NCBI GenBank assembly: GCA_948567375.1 | Contig: OX419757.1 | Span: 72,788,001 to 72,852,000 of the forward strand | Length of the DNA stretch: 64,000 nt | Origin: Lunularia cruciata | Taxonomy: Eukaryota; Streptophyta; Marchantiopsida; Lunulariales; Lunulariaceae | Direction: 5' to 3' | In this document: piece by piece, positions 59,778-64,000 of the stretch | Position numbering within the stretch: the stretch's first letter is position 1 | Layout of the letters: every line of letters starts with the position of its first letter | Made by a program: the position numbers and the translations under genes | The notes under the pieces: generated by a model | What the model saw: the letters and a program-made list of their open reading frames with translations, nothing else | What the model was told of the DNA's origin: nothing | Databases searched by the model: none

Positions 59778-62700
59778 ATGGGTCGTCCAAATCAAACTGA
59801 CGTGGAAGATCCACATACCCGAAAGCTCCGAACTGATGATCTCGGCGAGAGTGGTACCATCTCAGGGAATAGACTGACACCAGAGGACCAAGCCTTGGTT
59901 CACTCTGTTGGGTTTCCGCCAACTCCTACCTTCGGATCTCAACTTCGAGACACAGTGAAAGAAACATTCTTCGCTGACGATCCATTGCGTCAGTTCAAAG
60001 GTCACACCGGCAAGAAGAAATGGTTCCTTGGTCTCGCTTTTATCTTTCCAATTCTCGACTGGCTTCCAAAATATCAACGGAGTTTCCTGAAAGGTGACAT
60101 AGTCGCCGGACTCACTATAGCCAGTCTCGCTGTACCCCAGGTAATCGTTCACGATGCCCATGATGAAAATTCTAAAACCACATGTCTTGTGGTGCCCAAA
60201 CTTGGCACCTCAAAGTTCTGCAAGGTCATGATCAAGCTAAGGCCGTGGATTGCAAATTTGCAGGATCTCGGATACGCGAAGTTGGCACATTTGGAACCTA
60301 TATATGGTCTTTGTACGTATTCCAACTCCGACAACTTCAGATGTGCAAGCATTACGAACACAATTGAATCAGGACACAAGTCGTTTCAGTTATATGATTT
60401 ATTTCAGACTCTTTATAAGCTCTGAATTAATAAGTAACGTTTCCTGGCCATGGTAAACAGATTCAAGCTTCGTGCCACCGCTAGTCTACTCAGTGCTGGG
60501 GAGTTCCAAGGACATTGCCATTGGTCCTGTTGCAGTGGTGTCAATTTTGTTGGGACAGTTGTTGCAGGACGAGATCAATCCGAAAACGGACCCAAAAGGT
60601 TACCTGCGCCTTGCTTTCACAGCAACATTTTTTGCCGGAGTTGTGCAGGCAGCACTTGGATTGTTCAGGTGGGTGGACCTTAATACCTGCATAATTGTCC
60701 AAGATGAGGTTTTGCATAAACGTCAAGCAGTATCCGTGGGCTTGTCCAACCTTCCTGATCCATCGTGGGAAACAGGCTTGGATTCATCATCGACTTCCTT
60801 TCGCATGCGGCGATAATCGGTTTCATGGCTGGCGCTGCAACCACGATTGCTCTTCAGCAACTGAAAGGTCTACTGGGGATCTCAAGCTTCACCACCAACA
60901 CTGACATCGTCTCTGTGATGAGATCTGTTTTTACTAACACTGATGAGGTACTTCCCGAAGCTAGCAAAAGGGTATAAGTCCATGGGACGTCGATTCTAAG
61001 TGTCTCTTGTTGCACATTTCAAGTTGATTGAGAATATGAAAAATGACGTTTTTTTGTTTGTCATGCAGTGGAACTGGCAAACAATCTCCGTAGGGCTATT
61101 CTTTCTCATTTTTCTGCTCATCACAAAACATATTGTACGTATCAATATATCAGTATACCTATTATAAGAAATTGTAGTTTCAAAACTACATACACCTTTT
61201 CAGAAGCCTTTTCAAAATCATTCTGTCCAATTTACAACATTTAAATCTTCTGTTACATAATGGGCCCACCAGCACGCTAAGCTGCCTCAAATATCTAGTC
61301 TTTCAAAATAGTATAGGCACTAGCCATACGTAAAAAAGCCATATGCATGTTGCGAAATCCGAGCTCTTGAGTGGAAGAGTTGTAGAGGTTGCTTGTGAGG
61401 AAGATTTAACTGCCAAACTTGACCATTCTAACATCAACACTGGAATGCGTGCCTGGACCAGTCAAAGATCAGGAAGAACCTTTTCTGGGTTGCAGCTATT
61501 GCGCCGTTGACATCAGTCATCTTGGCGACCCTCTTTGTATATCTCACCCGGCTTGACAAACATGGTGTCAAGATTGTCAAGAAAATTGACGACGGTGTCA
61601 ATCCAGTTTCCTTCCACAAACTTTATTGGAGTGGGAAGTTTCTAGCAACGGGTTTTAAAGTTGGTCTGGTTGCCGGACTTGTTGGTCTCACGGTAAGTCA
61701 GACTCTTGGTCTTGCTCTTGGTCTCACGGTAAATTATCTGGACCTGTATGACTAATAAGCAAGGTAGTATGTTACATATACACATAATATATGGGAGTAG
61801 CAAAATCAGGAAAGACAATTGATGAAGTTGTACGGGCATACATATGTTTATTGTATCCACATCAAGACTCACAGACAGCTGACTTCCAATTATAATTTTG
61901 CGAAACCAGGAGGCAGTTGCCATCGGGAGAACGTTCGCAGCCTTGAAAGACTATCATATTGATGGCAACAAGGAGATGATTGCTATAGGTGCAATGAACG
62001 TAATTGGATCATGGACCTCCTGCTATGTTGCAACAGGTGAACTCCATATCTTCTAGATTGCGATCTTCTGTTTTTTCACCTACATTTAGTGCAACGAGGG
62101 GGTACTTACTGTTATTAAAAGTGAATGGAAGGTCTTGTTTCCAAACGCAGAACTTGTATTTTCCCAGAAAGCTCAAGGGGGAGGGTAGCACATCTCACTG
62201 TCATACTCATCATCAATGTCATTCTTTTGCAGGATCCTTCTCCAGATCAGCCGTGAATTATCAATCCGGATGTAAGACGGCGGTCACGAACATTGTTATG
62301 GCAATTGTGGTGCTTTTCACTTTGCTCTTCCTAACTCCACTGTTTCACTACACTCCCAATTGTATCCTCTCTGCGATTATCATAAACGCCGTTCTGGGTC
62401 TGATTAACTTCGAGGCAGCTTACCTTGTCTGGAAAACGGATAAGGGGGACTTCCTAGTGTTGGCCGGCGCTTTCTTCGGTGTTTTCTTCGTCTCGGTGGA
62501 AATTGGCCTCCTTGTTGCCGTAAGTTACATTTTAAAGACCTCAGACAACGTTGTTAGAACCTGAAAATTGGGTGCCAAAGTAAGTTATGTTCAAGCTAAA
62601 AAAATTTCTGGCCAGAAGCCAAGGAAGCGGAGATCTTATACCTATGAACATATGTCAGCTTATTGTGATTGAGGTATGTTTCTCTAAGTGACGTTTCAAT

Positions 62701-63807
62701 GCTTTGTTGCTTACATAGACTGGACTCGGTTGTGTTAATATGCAGGTTGCGATTTCTTTCGCCCAGATCCTTCTCCATGTGACAAGGCCACACACAGCTC
62801 TACTGGGTAAGATTCCTGGTACCACCGTGTATCGTAACATCCAGCAGTACCCAACGGCTACCACCGAGCCCGGCATTGTCGTTGTCCGTGTAGACGCGGC
62901 GATCTATTTCTCAAACTCTAACTACATTCGCGAACGGTATGTATCAAAAGTACTTGCCTAACGTTTAGTTTATTGAAATAATTGATAACCTACTTTCAGT
63001 CTTGTATCTAGTTCATGTACCGTGATTCAAGCGTCATGATTATTATACCTTTTACTTTCAGGATTCTGAGGTATGTCAACGAATCGGAAGACGAGATTGC
63101 CAAGACTACTGGCGCCCCTCTGAAGTTCGTGATCGTTGAAATGGCCCGTAAGTAGATACCTTTCTGACTTAGAAGGCTCGCCACTAGCAACATAAACTTG
63201 GAATATGCACGATTGGGTTCTTGCAATTCGCTAGCAAGTTCTTTGTCTATTGAATTGACTTAGTATATCGCGGGGATTGTGCAGCTGTAATGAGCATTGA
63301 CACAGCGGCAATTCATGCATTCGAAGAGCTTCACTTCGCTCTCAAGAAGAGAGGAATCCAGGTTAGGAATTCTTTCACATATTCACACTTGCGAATTTCA
63401 AGCCTCTCGAAATCGAGATCTTTGGGTTTCGGCTTTAGGGTCAGCAAGATGGAAAGATTATCGGTCAACTAAAGTTCATGATGTGTTTTCAACCTTCTTT
63501 GCGAGCTAATGCCAGCGTCTTTTACATGTTTTAATGTCTCCACAATGCCATGCAATGTTAGAAACAGTTCATAATCGTTCTGATAAAGATGTCCAGTAGA
63601 TCACTAATCTGCCATGAATTGTTGCAGTTGACAATTTCGAACCCAGTAGGAAGAGTGATCACTACTTTCAAAAACGGAGGTTTTGTGGAGCGTTTGGGCA
63701 AAGAATGGTTCTTCTTATCTGTCTCCGAGGGGGTCCAAGTTTGTTCCATCATCATCAAGAGGAACAATCACCACGCAAAAGAAAAACAAGTTGACGACAA
63801 CGTATGA
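59778..63807 (+). CDS. SLC26/SULTR-type sulfate transporter, copy 2 (12 exons)
   Basis: The partner of 3834-7874. Exons: 59778-60140, 60264-60312, 60461-60668, 60776-60971, 61069-61134, 61462-61692, 61910-62036, 62233-62519, 62746-62936, 63062-63147, 63285-63361 and 63628-63807. All introns are GT-AG, exon lengths equal those of copy 1, and the 2061-nt reading frame is uninterrupted (686 residues). Differences from copy 1 are few: in exon 1 near the N-terminus (MGRPNQTD for MGHSKATD), exon 5 (KHI for KYI) and exon 12 (a handful of bases). Membrane motifs and the STAS domain are all kept. A 36-bp duplication after exon 6 adds a second donor, so exon 6 could also end at 61728 with 12 extra residues in frame. 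The start ATG at 59778 is the first in frame. Confidence 0.92.
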
Positions 63808-64000
63808 ATCACAGAAGTCTAGAGCCCACTGACGTGAGATGCTGTCTATACATCTAGATAGGAGTGCGTTGCTCAACCCCGTTTATTCATCAAGTTTCCC
63901 GTAATAACTTTTTCAGGCTGCGGCAACGAAAGGAAATTCAGCTCAATTGCTTGTACTTTGTACGCGATAATTGAATAAACGACATACTAACTTACATCTA
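63808..64000. other. 3' flank of transporter copy 2
   Basis: Non-coding and still matching the reverse complement of arm 1 (3640-3833). The 3' untranslated region and poly(A) site probably lie here, but no single signal can be chosen. Confidence 0.5.

Larger units (their letters stand above)
58000..64000. repeat. Inverted duplication, arm 2
   Basis: Reverse complement of 3640-10666, with the same order of LEA remnant, upstream tandem repeat and transporter. The match still holds at the last base of the window, so the arm continues beyond it. Arm 2 lacks most of the 9440-10430 sequence of arm 1. Confidence 0.9.

Noticed and set aside
59862-60379. Antisense frames across transporter exon 1
   Set aside because: Long open frames on the opposite strand of exon 1 occur in both arms but are shadows of the conserved coding sequence.

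Overview
This is nuclear DNA from a land plant. Genes have GT-AG introns, two complete plant-type SULTR sulfate transporters and one plant vacuolar-type GH32 enzyme are present, and most of the rest is layered Ty3/gypsy retrotransposon wreckage. The flavour of the repeats (a gypsy element carrying a cytosine methyltransferase, and a LINE with a restriction-like endonuclease) points to a seed-free plant (bryophyte, lycophyte or fern grade) rather than an angiosperm. That placement is inference. No bacterial operons, tRNA, rRNA or CRISPR arrays were seen.

Layout. 1-3640: mostly non-coding, with a broken LEA-like gene at 2460-2960. 3640-10666: arm 1 of a large inverted duplication, holding sulfate transporter copy 1 (minus strand, 12 exons), an upstream tandem repeat and a LEA-like remnant. 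10667-13124: a LINE fragment, a solo LTR and an LTR with adjoining sequence from an OTA-type gypsy family. 13125-25360: gypsy element B (minus strand) with gag, a methyltransferase domain, RT and RNase H; its gag is split by chromovirus A (17994-23228, TSD CCCTG). 25352-26170: fragment of a post-pol ORF. 26180-33400: sparse sequence with no confident gene. 33422-35428: intronless GH32 gene, followed by a LINE 3' fragment. 36480-49585: a chain of three damaged OTA-type gypsy elements (F, C, D) joined through LTRs and carrying an accessory ORF after pol. 49586-52400: chromovirus E with a solo LTR in its integrase. 53781-57515: a nearly intact RLE-type LINE. 57590-64000: a LEA-like remnant and arm 2, holding sulfate transporter copy 2 (plus strand, 12 exons), running off the window.

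The two transporters are divergently oriented and about 52 kb apart. Both read as intact 12-exon models with every splice site accounted for, so the duplication probably left two working copies. The GH32 protein keeps its nucleophile and acid/base but has Asn for the conserved Asp of the RDP motif and Ser in the first motif, so it may not be an ordinary invertase. The most unusual content is the methyltransferase-bearing retrotransposon B, followed by the RLE LINE. All similarity calls were made by eye; no alignment, tree or database search was run.
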